DNA from: SZUA-584 sp040768905
GTDB lineage: Bacteria; Bacillota; Clostridia; Christensenellales; SZUA-584
NCBI GenBank assembly: GCA_040768905.1
Contig: JAXGMA010000001.1
Location: 434,001 to 498,000, forward strand
Length of the DNA: 64,000 nucleotides
Direction of reading: 5' to 3'
A model generated the notes under the pieces. That model was not told the DNA's origin. It worked only from the letters and a program-made list of their open reading frames with translations, and did no database searches. Position numbers and translations under genes: made by a program. Shown piece by piece: positions 26,824 to 35,440 of this stretch. How positions within the stretch are numbered: position 1 is the first letter of the stretch; every line of letters begins with the position of its first letter.

Positions 26824-26977
26824 GTGTTTCACCTCCTTGCTGTTGGTAACAATCAAAAACCCTTTCTTGTGCAGGAAAGCCGCACAAAAAAGGGTTATCT
26901 TTTCGTATCAACTCTCCTCGACAGGCGATTTTTAAGCCAACGGCGCCTGTTGTCTTCGGCAGTTTTTTTATTTTAAC
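26824..26977 (-). promoter_or_regulatory. L10 leader (ribosomal protein autoregulatory RNA)
   Basis: On the minus strand the segment between rplA and rplJ folds into the known Firmicutes L10-leader layout: upstream helices including GACAACAGGCGCC and CGCCTGTCGAGG, then an attenuator hairpin (AACCCTTTTTTGTGC with GCACAAGAAAGGGTT, 26858-26895) with T-rich tail before the rplJ binding site. L10(L12)4 binding is known to favour termination. Confidence 0.8.
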
Positions 26978-26983
26978 TTCGCT

Positions 26984-27013
26984 ATATTACCAGCTTGGCT
27001 TTGGTTTTGTCAA
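26984..27013 (-). promoter_or_regulatory. Internal promoter for rplJ-rplL
   Basis: On the minus strand, TTGACA (27013-27008) and TAATAT (26989-26984) are separated by 18 bp. The -35 box overlaps the rplA stop codon. It would start a transcript at the beginning of the L10 leader. Confidence 0.65.
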
Positions 27014-27705
27014 GCAGTAAAACGCTGCGGGTTGATCTTGATGCCGGGGCCCATCGTAGAAGAGACGACGACACTTCTAAGATATGTGCCCTTGGATGCC
27101 GATGGTTTTGCCTTGATGATAGCTTCCATCAGCGCACTCAGATTCTCAGAGAGTTTCTCCTGCCCAAAGCTTTTTTTGCCGATGACGACATGAATGATGG
27201 CCGTCTTGTCGACCCGGTATTCCACCTTGCCGGCCTTGATATCCGTGATAGCACGCGCCACATCCTTGGTGACCGTGCCCGATTTCGGATTGGGCATCAA
27301 GCCCTTGGGGCCGAGCACACGTCCGATCTTACCGACGACGCCCATCATGTCCGGCGTAGCGACGCATACATCGAACTCAAACCAGTTTTCGTTTTTGATC
27401 TTTTCTACAAATTCATCGCCGCCGACATAATCAGCACCCGCCTGCTCGGCTTCTTTTGCGCTGTCACCCTTGGCAAAAACGAGAACGCGTTGTGTCTTGC
27501 CTGTGCCGTGAGGGAGAACCAAAGCGCCCCTCACCTGCTGGTCGGCATGGCGGGGGTCTACACCCAAACGTACGGACACCTCAATGGTTTCGTCAAAATT
27601 GGCCTTTGCCGTATCGATAGAGAGCTGCAGCGCCTCAGCAGGGTCATGCAGCGTGGTTTTATCATAAGCTTTTACGCTTTCCTGATATTTCTTTCCTCTT
27701 TTCAT
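27010..27705 (-). CDS. rplA: 50S ribosomal protein L1
   Basis: A 231-residue L1 protein starting at ATG 27705, preceded by AAGGAGG. KRGKKYQESVKAYDK, RLGVDPRHADQQVRG, PHGTGKTQRVLVFAKG and GRVLGPKGLMPNPKSGTV are universal L1 segments. It binds 23S rRNA at the L1 stalk and can repress its own operon. It follows rplK closely, separated by a small duplicated segment. Confidence 0.97.
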   Translation of the reverse strand: MKRGKKYQESVKAYDKTTLHDPAEALQLSIDTAKANFDETIEVSVRLGVDPRHADQQVRGALVLPHGTGKTQRVLVFAKGDSAKEAEQAGADYVGGDEFVEKIKNENWFEFDVCVATPDMMGVVGKIGRVLGPKGLMPNPKSGTVTKDVARAITDIKAGKVEYRVDKTAIIHVVIGKKSFGQEKLSENLSALMEAIIKAKPSASKGTYLRSVVVSSTMGPGIKINPQRFTA

Positions 27706-27745
27706 ACTTTCCTCCTTGTGGTTCGCGGCCCTTTTAGCCTCCCAC

Positions 27746-27777
27746 ATCTTCCTAGTCTACAATCTTCCTAGTCTACA
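27746..27777. repeat. Perfect 16-bp tandem duplication at the rplK stop
   Basis: ATCTTCCTAGTCTACA occurs twice head-to-tail (27746-27761, 27762-27777). The second copy (plus-strand order) contains the rplK stop codon and last codons; the first is a duplicate immediately downstream of the gene. The coding sequence is unaffected. Confidence 0.9.
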
Positions 27778-28193
27778 ACTTCCACGCCCATGCTCCGAGC
27801 TGTGCCGGCAATCATTCTCATGGCCGCTTCCGTGCTCGCCGCGTTAAGATCCGGCTTTTTCAATTCGGCTATTTCTTTGAGCTGTGCTTTGGTGATCTTG
27901 CCGACCTTTTTTGAGTTCGGCTCACCGCTGCCCGATTCAATGCCGATCGCCTTTTTGATAAGGACCGGAGCCGGCGGCGTCTTCATGATAAACGAGAACG
28001 TTCTGTCCGCGTAAACCGTGATGACGACTGGAATAATGTAGCCCACCTGCTTGGCGGTTTTTTCATTGAACTCTTTGCAGAATCCCATAATGTTCACGCC
28101 GTGCTGGCCGAGCGCCGGGCCGACCGGCGGGGCTGGAGTGGCTTTACCTGCAGGGATCTGCAGCTTGACGTAACCGGAAATCTTTTTTGCCAT
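27768..28193 (-). CDS. rplK: 50S ribosomal protein L11
   Basis: A 141-residue L11 of normal length. KISGYVKLQIPAGKATPAPP, GPALGQHGVNIMGFCKEFN and the C-terminal RNA-binding GTARSMGVEV are conserved. It shapes the GTPase-associated centre and is needed for stringent response activation by RelA-type proteins. The start has AGGAGGTG. It is downstream of nusG and upstream of rplA. Confidence 0.97.
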   Translation of the reverse strand: MAKKISGYVKLQIPAGKATPAPPVGPALGQHGVNIMGFCKEFNEKTAKQVGYIIPVVITVYADRTFSFIMKTPPAPVLIKKAIGIESGSGEPNSKKVGKITKAQLKEIAELKKPDLNAASTEAAMRMIAGTARSMGVEVVD

Positions 28194-28279
28194 TGGTTAC
28201 ACCTCCTGTGTGCTTTATTGTGGTACAAGCGGAATCGAGGTTTCTTCCTCCCACTTGCGATATAAGAAGAAAAACTTCT

Positions 28280-28912
28280 TTATATTCTCTTTATCTGGAC
28301 GAAATCGAGATCGACCAGTGTATCGCGCCCGAACATCGAGACAACGACCTTGACTTTTTGCTTTTCTGGCTGCACTTCTTTGATGATGCCCACAAAGCTT
28401 TCGAGCGGGCCGGATGTGACCATCACATTTTCGCCCACTTCGACGTCAAGCTTGATAGGTACGTTTTCCACGCCCATCGCGCGCACTTCTTTGTCTGTCA
28501 GCGGAATGGGCTTTGAGCCGGGGCCGACAAAACCCGTGACACCACGCGTGTTGCGCACCACGTACCATGTCTCGTCGTCAAGGATCATCTTGACCATCAC
28601 ATAGCCGGGGTAGCGCTTTTTCATCACGTGCTTTTTTTTGCCGTTTTTGACTTCTATGCTTTCTTCCATCGGAACCTTGACCTCAAGGATGACATCCTCA
28701 AAACCGCGGTTCGCGATCGCCTTTTCAAGATTGGCTTTGACTTTGTTCTCATATCCCGAATAGGTGTGAACGACATACCAATAGGGTTTATCAGTTTTTT
28801 CCTGCTTGATAAACACGCCCGAGAGCTCTTTGGCTTTTGCTTGTTCTGTTTTTTCAGACGTTTCTGTGATCCCGTTCACCGGGGTTTCGTCTTTGTTTAA
28901 CTCTTCAGACAT
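28280..28912 (-). CDS. nusG: Transcription termination/antitermination factor NusG
   Basis: A 210-residue protein: an acidic ~35-residue N-terminal extension, the NGN domain (YWYVVHTYSGYENKVKANLE, then GYVMVKMILDDETWYVVRNT) and a C-terminal KOW domain (VTSGPLESFVGIIKEV). It binds RNA polymerase and links it to ribosomes or Rho. No strong ribosome binding site is seen before ATG 28912. It sits in the standard secE-nusG-rplK order. Confidence 0.96.
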   Translation of the reverse strand: MSEELNKDETPVNGITETSEKTEQAKAKELSGVFIKQEKTDKPYWYVVHTYSGYENKVKANLEKAIANRGFEDVILEVKVPMEESIEVKNGKKKHVMKKRYPGYVMVKMILDDETWYVVRNTRGVTGFVGPGSKPIPLTDKEVRAMGVENVPIKLDVEVGENVMVTSGPLESFVGIIKEVQPEKQKVKVVVSMFGRDTLVDLDFVQIKRI

Positions 28913-28959
28913 TTGTATATTTAGTGCGGTGCTGCTTTAAGCAATGCAACCGCGCCTCC

Positions 28960-29232
28960 TTATCTATTTACAACAAGGCCGAACAACGAACTTAAACCAA
29001 AGTCCATCAACCCGACAATAATGGCGAGAACGATAATAAAAGCAAGCACCGCGCCAGCGTATTTGACAAGCTCTTTGCCTGTCGGCCAAGTCACTTTTTT
29101 AAGCTCTGAAAGAATATCTTTAAAAAACCTTGCAGGGCTTTTTCGCTTTTTCTTGTTGGCCTTTTTTGCTGCTCTTTTTTGCTGGTCGAGCTTTTCCTTC
29201 CTGTCGTTGCCGAGTAGTTTTGTTTTTGCCAT
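28960..29232 (-). CDS. secE: Preprotein translocase subunit SecE
   Basis: About 90 residues with a very basic N-terminus and one transmembrane helix (VLAFIIVLAIIVGLMDFGL) preceded by the conserved ELKKVTWPTGKE. It stabilises SecY in the translocon. I chose the ATG (MAKTK) at 29232; a GTG three codons upstream is possible, and neither has an ideally spaced binding site. Confidence 0.94.
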   Translation of the reverse strand: MAKTKLLGNDRKEKLDQQKRAAKKANKKKRKSPARFFKDILSELKKVTWPTGKELVKYAGAVLAFIIVLAIIVGLMDFGLSSLFGLVVNR

Positions 29233-29269
29233 AACCCTCACATCCTAAACGCTTTATAATCGATCGGCA

Positions 29270-29419
29270 CTATTTTGTTTCCTTATGTGCGGTATGCTTC
29301 TTGCAGAAACGGCAGTATTTGCTCATTTCCAGCCTGTCAGGGTCATTTTTCTTGTTCTTCATGGTGTCATAATTTCTCTGCTTGCATTCGGTACACGCAA
29401 GTGTGATTTTGGTACGCAT
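29270..29419 (-). CDS. rpmG: 50S ribosomal protein L33 (zinc-ribbon type)
   Basis: A 49-residue protein (start 29419, TAG at 29270-29272) read directly from the minus strand: KITLACTECKQRNYDT near the start and KYCRFCKKHTAHKE at the end. Both Cys-x-x-Cys pairs are present, so this is the zinc-binding form. GGAGGAAGG precedes the start. It heads the secE-nusG-ribosomal protein cluster. Confidence 0.95.
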   Translation of the reverse strand: MRTKITLACTECKQRNYDTMKNKKNDPDRLEMSKYCRFCKKHTAHKETK

Positions 29420-29902
29420 GGCCTTCCTCCAACTTAGAATCTCCGGCGCAATTAAAAAAGGCCTCCGGAGCCTTCCTTAAAAGCGCTATTATAATCTAAC
29501 ACAAGCATGCAGGGTTGTCAATGATTATGACAGCGGCAATTCACCCGAAATGATCATGTTTTTTGCGGGTTGCAGCATCTTAATTATTGCAGCCTCACAA
29601 TACTAATAAAATTCTTAAAGTGTATATAAAATCACAACCAAGGTTTGGTGGTTTGCACATATCATCAAGGCAAGCATAAGCCCGGCAAAGCAAACCATAA
29701 ACCATGCCAGATGAGAACCGCCTTTAGCCGGCGATGCTTAGCAAACGGTCTTGCGGCAGGAAGTTTTGCGTAGAACATAGTGTTTACGACAATTTTATAT
29801 CCTTATTGTGCCTGCATGTTGCAAAAGCAACGAATTTTATTGCGTTTTTGTGTTATGTTAATATCAGTAATATAAAACCAATGCTTGATAGGAGGGTTTA
29901 TC
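29420..29902. other. 483-bp intergenic region, no gene found
   Basis: A small hairpin (AAGGC-x-GCCTT, near 29459-29475) lies just upstream of rpmG. Otherwise I see no tRNA, riboswitch or coding region. AT-rich sequence from about 29800 probably carries the promoter of the flavodiiron gene, but no convincing -35/-10 pair stands out. Confidence 0.5.
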
Positions 29903-31093
29903 ATGGGCAAAGCGTTAACAAAAAAAGTCACTTGGGTGGGAAAAGTTGACTGGGAACTAAAAAGCTTTCACGGAGAAGAATACTCAGTGCGCAAGGGCAG
30001 CTCTTACAACGCGTATCTGGTGCGGGATAAAAAAAACGTACTGATCGATACGGTTTGGAGGCCTTTTGCCGGGGAATTTATTGACGGCTTAAAAAAGGAG
30101 ATTGATCTTAGGGACATCGATTATATCGTTGCCAACCACGCAGAAATCGACCACAGCGGCGCGCTTCCTGCCTTGCTGAGGCAGATCCCCGATACACCTG
30201 TTTATTGCACAGCAAACGCGGTTAAATCTCTCAAAGGGCATTATCATCAGGACTGGAATTTTATCACGGTCAAAACGGGTGATACGCTGGATATCGGCGA
30301 AAACAAGCTTATATTTGTGGAGGCGCCGATGCTGCACTGGCCGGACAGCATGTTTGTGTATCTGACCGGCGAGAACATACTGTTTTCCAACGATGCGTTC
30401 GGCCAACACTATGCCACCGAATCACTATATAATGATGTGGTCGACAATAATGAGCTGTTCAATGAAGCCATTAAGTATTATGCCAATATCTTAACGCCGT
30501 TCTCGCAGCTTGTGACCAAAAAAATCAATGAAGTGCTGGGTTTTAACCTTCCTGTGGATATGATCTGCCCCAGCCACGGCGTGATATGGAAAGATGACCC
30601 CGCGCAGATCGTCAAACAATACCTTGAGTGGGCAAACGCTTACAAAGAGAACAGGATACTGCTTGTCTATGATACCATGTGGGGATCGACACGCAGGATG
30701 GCGGAAGCCATTGCTTCGGGCATCACGGCGCAGGACAAAGATGTCACAGTCAAACTGATGTGTGCCTCGAAAGAAGATAAAAACGATATCATCACCGAAG
30801 TTTTCCGTGCCAAGGCGGTGCTGCTGGGCTCGCCGACCATCAACAGAGGCAGCCTATACGCGGTGAGCGGCCTGCTGGAAATGATAAAGGGCTTAAAGTT
30901 TCGCGGCAAAAAAGCGGCGGCCTTTGGCAGCTATGGGTGGAGCGGCGAAGCGGTCGCGCAGATGGCAAATGCGCTTTTAGAAGCCGGCTTTGAGCTGCTG
31001 GATGACGGACTGCGTACGGAATGGATGCCCGACGGGCAGGCACTCGATAAGTGCGCCGCATACGGCAAGGCCCTAGCAGAAAAATTGGCCTGA
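29903..31093 (+). CDS. FprA-type flavodiiron protein
   Basis: A 396-residue protein, start at ATG 29903 with AGGAGGG (an ATG six codons earlier precedes that site). The N-terminal metallo-beta-lactamase domain has the diiron ligands H79-x-E81-x-D83-H84 plus His in PMLHWPDS, Asp in SNDAFGQH and His in CPSHGVIW. The C-terminal flavodoxin domain starts at LLVYDTMWGSTRRMAEA and has GSPTINRGS and GSYGWSGEA. Such proteins reduce O2 to water or NO to N2O in anaerobes. It heads a group with DUF1858, DUF438-PAS and cupin genes, consistent with an oxygen or nitrosative stress role. Confidence 0.95.
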   Translation: MGKALTKKVTWVGKVDWELKSFHGEEYSVRKGSSYNAYLVRDKKNVLIDTVWRPFAGEFIDGLKKEIDLRDIDYIVANHAEIDHSGALPALLRQIPDTPVYCTANAVKSLKGHYHQDWNFITVKTGDTLDIGENKLIFVEAPMLHWPDSMFVYLTGENILFSNDAFGQHYATESLYNDVVDNNELFNEAIKYYANILTPFSQLVTKKINEVLGFNLPVDMICPSHGVIWKDDPAQIVKQYLEWANAYKENRILLVYDTMWGSTRRMAEAIASGITAQDKDVTVKLMCASKEDKNDIITEVFRAKAVLLGSPTINRGSLYAVSGLLEMIKGLKFRGKKAAAFGSYGWSGEAVAQMANALLEAGFELLDDGLRTEWMPDGQALDKCAAYGKALAEKLA

Positions 31094-31116
31094 CAAGGAA
31101 CTGAAGGGAATGATAC

Positions 31117-31338
31117 ATGAAAACCATTGACCTGGGGCAAACCGTGTATTCTCTGTGCATGCAGCATCCTGAACTGCCAAAAATTTTGAAAGAGCTAGGT
31201 TTTTCGGACATCGCAAAGCCGGGGATGCTGCATACCGCGGGACGTTTCATGACCATTCCGAAGGGCGCGGCATTAAAAAAGCTCGATATGGACAAGATAA
31301 AAGCCGGACTCAACGCCCATGGTTTCAAAATAATTTAA
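31117..31338 (+). CDS. DUF1858 domain protein
   Basis: A 73-residue protein with VYSLCMQHPELPKILKELGF, the DUF1858 signature with its conserved Cys, often found beside or fused to DUF438/hemerythrin and ScdA-like iron-sulfur repair proteins. It starts 23 bp after the flavodiiron gene and 12 bp before the DUF438 gene, so it is almost certainly in one operon. It may carry or sense a redox group through the single Cys; that is inference. Confidence 0.88.
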   Translation: MKTIDLGQTVYSLCMQHPELPKILKELGFSDIAKPGMLHTAGRFMTIPKGAALKKLDMDKIKAGLNAHGFKII

Positions 31339-31350
31339 GGAGACGACGCG

Positions 31351-32545
31351 ATGAGCAAAGAGATTAACAACAAAGAATACCGCGCGAATGGCGCAGCTGC
31401 ACGCGGGCAAGAGCGTTGATGACGTCAAACAGCAGTTCGCGGAAGCGTTTGACGGTGTATCGGCGGCCGAGATATCCGAAGCTGAGCAGGCGCTTATATC
31501 TGATGGCCTGCCTGTCGAAGAGGTGCAGAGGCTTTGTGATGTACACGCCTCAGTTTTCAAGGGGTCTATTGCACAGATCCACGCCGCAGCGGACGATTCG
31601 GATAAGCCGGGCCATCCCGCACACACGCTCAAAGCCGAGAACCGTGCGATAGAGAGCATTATGGATAACCGCGTCCGACCGCACATCACAGCGCTGCAGC
31701 AAGGCAAGAGTGTGAAGATGCAAGAACTCGCTGAAGATCTAAAAGCGCTGCTTGACATAGACAAGCATTATTCAAAAAAGGAAAACCTCATCTTTCCCTA
31801 CATGGAGAAGCATGGCATCACAGCGCCGCCCAAGGTCATGTGGGGCGTGGATGATGAGATCCGTGCAGCGCTCAAACAAGCGCTGTCTCTTGCGCAGAGC
31901 CAGGATAAAGATCCGCAGCAGCTCGGGGAAAAGATGGCCGCTGTTGTTGAAAAAATCGGAGAAATGATTTATAAGGAAGAGAACATACTCCTTCCCATGC
32001 TGTTTGAATCCTTGTCCGCGAACGAATGGCAGAGCATAGCGGAGGAGAGCGCAGAAATCGGTTTCTGCCTGATTTCGCCGCCGCCTGCATGGAAACCTGC
32101 TGACGCGTCAACATCAAGCGCGCCGCCGGAAGCTGCCGAAAATGGCGCAATCACCCTGCCGACAGGTGTTTTGTCGCCGAAGGAGCTTATAAAACTGCTC
32201 GACACGCTGCCTGTAGACATCACGTTCGTGGGCAGCGACGATACCGTTAAGTATTTCTCTCAGGGCGCTGAGCGCGTGTTTGCGCGCACTAAAGCCATCA
32301 TAGGCCGCAAAGTGGCAGACTGCCAACCGCCCGCAAGCGTGCATATCGTGGAGGGCATCATTGCAGACTTTAAGTCTGGCAAGAAGACAAATGAGGATTT
32401 CTGGATCAAGATGGGCAGCAAGTACATACTGATACGTTATTTCGCGGTGCGCAGTGAAGACGGCGCGTATCTTGGAACTCTTGAGGTCACGCAGGACATT
32501 GCGCCCATCCAGCAGATCAGCGGTGAAAAACGGCTTGTGACATGA
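31351..32545 (+). pseudogene. DUF438-hemerythrin-PAS protein with an N-terminal frame disruption
   Basis: The best start is ATG 31351, with TAAGGAG before it and the family-like opening MSKEINNKEYR, but this frame stops after about 22 codons. The rest of the protein reads in another frame from about 31388 (MAQLHAGKSVDDVKQQF) to 32545. That body has a DUF438 domain, a hemerythrin-like four-helix part (RVRPHITALQ, DIDKHYSKKENLIFPYMEKH, EEENILLPML-type His/Glu residues) and a C-terminal PAS domain (DITFVGSDDTVKYFSQGAERVF). One base lost or gained near 31381-31390, or a sequence error, explains it. If internal initiation at 31388 works, only about 12 residues are lost. Confidence 0.8.
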
Positions 32546-32562
32546 CATAAGGGAGGGCAAAC

Positions 32563-32901
32563 ATGAATAAATATTTAAAAAATATCGATTACGCGGCGGT
32601 GCTCGATATGGCGGATCTTGTGCCGTATCAGGATGGCCATATCGTCAGCCGCACGCTTGTGCAGACTGGTGCTTTAAGCATCACGCTCTTTGGCTTTGAC
32701 ACAGGTGAGCAGATCAGTGCGCACGAATCCAAAGGCGATGCGCTTATAACGGTGCTGGACGGCAAGGCAGAGATCAACATTGGCGACAAGGCTTTTTCCT
32801 TGGAAAAAGGACAATCTTTGGTGATGCCGTCCGGCATCCCGCATGCGGTGTTTGCTCCGGAAAAACTCAAAATGCTGTTGATCGTGGTTTTTCCGCATTA
32901 A
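32563..32901 (+). CDS. Cupin domain protein
   Basis: A 112-residue single cupin. TGEQISAHESKGDALITVLDG carries the first metal-binding motif in weakened form (one His plus Glu), and LEKGQSLVMPSGIPHAVFAP the second. Small cupins of this kind often follow hemerythrin/DUF438 genes. The function is unknown; metal-dependent binding or sensing is likely. AGGGAGGG precedes the start, 17 bp after the DUF438 gene. It ends the operon, with a terminator about 85 bp downstream. Confidence 0.9.
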   Translation: MNKYLKNIDYAAVLDMADLVPYQDGHIVSRTLVQTGALSITLFGFDTGEQISAHESKGDALITVLDGKAEINIGDKAFSLEKGQSLVMPSGIPHAVFAPEKLKMLLIVVFPH

Positions 32902-32984
32902 AGCCCCCTCGCTGTTTTGGTAAAGGCCCAGGCAGCCGCAAAGGGAAACCTGCAGATCATGAACTTTTAGATCTTTTTGTTCGG

Positions 32985-33041
32985 AAACGGGCTGACGGGA
33001 AGTTATAAAGGGAGATGTTATAGTTCTGTCGGCCCGTTTTT
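32985..33041 (+). terminator. Rho-independent terminator
   Basis: AAACGGGC-x-GAC pairs with GTC-x-GCCCGTTTTT over a long loop. It ends the flavodiiron operon. The remaining sequence from 33042 to 33330 holds no gene I can support; a 67-codon open frame there has no binding site or recognisable content. Confidence 0.75.
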
Positions 33042-33330
33042 GATATAGATATGCAACGCAAAGACTTATGCGCTTGAGGCCAATAGCTTCTGACAGTCAG
33101 ACCAAACCCATTTTTTTCTGCAAATTATTTAACGAAGGTTCGCTTTTCATTCGGGGCTTTTTTACACGCGGTTTTTTCATCAGCGGAGCAGCTTGGGTGC
33201 AGGGCATGGCTTTTTTCCGGCTTTGCGTGATTTATGCGAAAAAATCTTCCAATATTCAGACAAATCCATAAACCAAGCACTCTTTCGCGATCAACTTAAA
33301 AGTGGTAATATGTACCCTTAGGAGATATTC

Positions 33331-34191
33331 ATGTTTGGATATGTGCAACCATTAAAACCGGAACTCAAGCTCAAAGAATATGAAGCGTACAAAGGCTATT
33401 ACTGCGGCTTGTGTAAAACCATCAAAGAAAATTATACACACGCAGCGCGTTTTATGCTAAACTACGATTGCGCTACGCTCGCTTTGCTCCTTGCTTCAAT
33501 GAGCGACAAGGATCCTTCGGTGCAGCAGGAACGCTGCATAGCGAGCCCTTTTAAAAAGAAAACGGTCGTGCGCGCTGATGAAGCTGGTTATGCGGCCTCG
33601 GTCAATATCCTGCTGGGCTGTGCCAAGATCGATGACAATGTGCGCGACGAGGGCGGGCTTCTTGCAAGGGGGCTAAGGCTTTTTTACCGCCGCGTATACC
33701 GCTGCGCCGCCGGGCGCGAGAGGGCGCTTGCCGCAGAGTTTTCAGAGAGGCTTTTATGCCTGAATACTTTGGAACAGACGGGCTGCAGTGATCTTGACGC
33801 CGTTGCGGATGCGTTTGCGCACCTGCTTGCGGCTGTGTTTTCCTTAGCGCCGTTTGATTTTATAGATAAAGCGGCCAAAAGAACGCTTTGGCACTTAGGA
33901 TACAATCTCGGGCGTTGGATATACATTGCGGATGCGGTCAGCGATATCGAGAAAGATACAAAGAATAAAAGCTACAATGTGTTTTTGCAGCGTGGTGCTT
34001 TGGCCAATGCAAGAGAAACAGTCAGAGAGCAGGCGTCTTTCAACCTGAACATGTCGCTCGCGCAGGCGGTTCAGGCTTATGAATTGCTTGATATCAAAAG
34101 GGACAAGCCGCTGCTGGACAACATCATGTATCTTGGATTGGCGAAAAAGACGGAGGATGTCCTGAAAGGGGAAATGAATGGATCCGTATAG
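33331..34191 (+). CDS. DUF5685 family protein
   Basis: A 286-residue protein matching DUF5685: the opening MFGYVQPLKPELKLKEYE and YKGYYCGLCKTIKENY with its Cys-x-x-Cys, then LNYDCATLALLL and helical segments ending WIYIADAVSDIEKDTKNKSYN. The family is all-helical and uncharacterised; the helical Asp-rich segments are faintly like prenyl-synthase folds, which I cannot confirm. AGGAG precedes the start. The DnaJ gene starts inside its last codons, so translation is coupled. Confidence 0.85.
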   Translation: MFGYVQPLKPELKLKEYEAYKGYYCGLCKTIKENYTHAARFMLNYDCATLALLLASMSDKDPSVQQERCIASPFKKKTVVRADEAGYAASVNILLGCAKIDDNVRDEGGLLARGLRLFYRRVYRCAAGRERALAAEFSERLLCLNTLEQTGCSDLDAVADAFAHLLAAVFSLAPFDFIDKAAKRTLWHLGYNLGRWIYIADAVSDIEKDTKNKSYNVFLQRGALANARETVREQASFNLNMSLAQAVQAYELLDIKRDKPLLDNIMYLGLAKKTEDVLKGEMNGSV

Positions 34192-34786
34192 AATTTTGGG
34201 GGTCAGCCCGAACGCGACGGACGCTGAAGTAAAAACAGCATACCGCAACCTGGCAAAAAAATACCATCCGGACAAATACAGCGGGCACGATCTGGAAGAC
34301 CTCGCGGGTGAGAGGCTCAAAGAAATCAATGAAGCCTACGATATAATACAAAAGCAGCGCAGCAACGGGGGTTATTCAAACACTTACAATACCGGCAGCA
34401 CGTATTCTTCAGGATCGCCGCAGTTTGCCGAGATACGGAGCGCCATACAACGCGGTGATTTAACACGCGCCGATTCCATGCTGGACGCCATTGCGAACCG
34501 CACCGCCGAGTGGCATTACCTTAAAGGCATGGTGCTGCTCAAGAAGGGCTGGTATGACGGTGCGCGCCAGCATTTTTCCACTGCTGCAGGCATGGATCCC
34601 ACCAATACCGAATATGCAAATGCGTACAACACTGTCAACAGAAGCGCTGGCGGTTACGGCCAGACGTACTACGGCGGCCAAACGCAAAGCGCCGGCGGCG
34701 GCAGCGTCTGCAACATCTGCGGGGGGCTGCTCTGTGCGGACTGCTGCTGCGAATGCATGGGAGGAGATTGCATCAGATGCTGTTGA
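34178..34786 (+). CDS. DnaJ-domain protein with Cys-rich C-terminus
   Basis: A 202-residue protein. Residues 1-65 are a J domain with the HPD motif (KKYHPDKYSG) and FDII-like helix IV. A Gly/Ser/Tyr-rich linker, a short TPR-like helical region and a C-terminal tail with nine Cys (VCNICGGLLCADCCCECMGG and CIRCC) follow, suggesting metal binding. It would recruit DnaK to a particular client, likely the DUF5685 protein or the membrane protein next door. It overlaps the DUF5685 gene by 14 bp. Confidence 0.9.
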   Translation: MDPYRILGVSPNATDAEVKTAYRNLAKKYHPDKYSGHDLEDLAGERLKEINEAYDIIQKQRSNGGYSNTYNTGSTYSSGSPQFAEIRSAIQRGDLTRADSMLDAIANRTAEWHYLKGMVLLKKGWYDGARQHFSTAAGMDPTNTEYANAYNTVNRSAGGYGQTYYGGQTQSAGGGSVCNICGGLLCADCCCECMGGDCIRCC

Positions 34787-34814
34787 AAAAGCCTGATGAA
34801 AAGGAGGGCAGACT

Positions 34815-35354
34815 ATGCCGCGCTTTCAGCGTACCGCACACAGAATTAGCCTGACCGCGATGTTTGCAACAATGTCGCTGCTTTTTTTGTATCTGGCTTC
34901 AGTGCTGCCGACGATGCGCATCGCGATGTATTTTTTAAGCTCGGTGTTCGTGATGGGTCTTGTGGTCGAAGAGGAAATCGGGCTTGCGCTTATCATGTTC
35001 ACAGGGGTTTCGCTGCTCTCATTGCTGCTGATGCCGAACATTTTGCGTGTGGTGCCTTATATCCTCTTTTTCGGGCACTACGGCATATTCAAACACTATG
35101 CGGAAACGCGCATCAAGGACAAGGTGATAAGATATGTATTAAAGCTGCTTTACTACAATGTTGCTTTGGGGCTGATGTATCTGCTGGCGCGCCAGATAGT
35201 CAACGAAGATATCTTACAGCACGAATTTTTCAGAAACGCTATCTGGCTGGTGATCGTTCTGGCGCAGATCGCATTTATCGTATATGATTATGCCTTTACC
35301 AAAGTGACGGTATTTTACTTCAACAATATCCGGCGCCTGCTTATGAAGAACTAA
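34815..35354 (+). CDS. Small integral membrane protein of unknown function
   Basis: A 179-residue protein with about five transmembrane helices and a basic N-terminus (MPRFQRTAHRISLTAMFATM). The organisation, five or six helices with conserved small residues, is faintly like ECF S-components, but no riboswitch or ECF partner is near. It follows the DnaJ gene by 28 bp with AAGGAGGG, so the DUF5685-DnaJ-membrane trio is one operon ending at the terminator at 35393. Confidence 0.75.
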   Translation: MPRFQRTAHRISLTAMFATMSLLFLYLASVLPTMRIAMYFLSSVFVMGLVVEEEIGLALIMFTGVSLLSLLLMPNILRVVPYILFFGHYGIFKHYAETRIKDKVIRYVLKLLYYNVALGLMYLLARQIVNEDILQHEFFRNAIWLVIVLAQIAFIVYDYAFTKVTVFYFNNIRRLLMKN

Positions 35355-35392
35355 AATCAGCAGACCACAAAAGGCAGACTGATTAAATAGCC

Positions 35393-35427
35393 AAAAAAGC
35401 CCGGGGGCAGCGGTCCTCGGGCTTTTT
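35393..35427. terminator. Bidirectional terminator between convergent genes
   Basis: AAAAAAGCCCG pairs with CGGGCTTTTT over a GC-rich loop; tracts on both sides suit the plus-strand trio and the minus-strand gene at 35441. Confidence 0.85.
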
Positions 35428-35440
35428 CATAACGCACAGT

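Noticed and set aside
33068..33271. 67-codon frame between the cupin and DUF5685 genes
   Set aside because: No binding site, Phe-rich without a membrane pattern, and no recognised domain.
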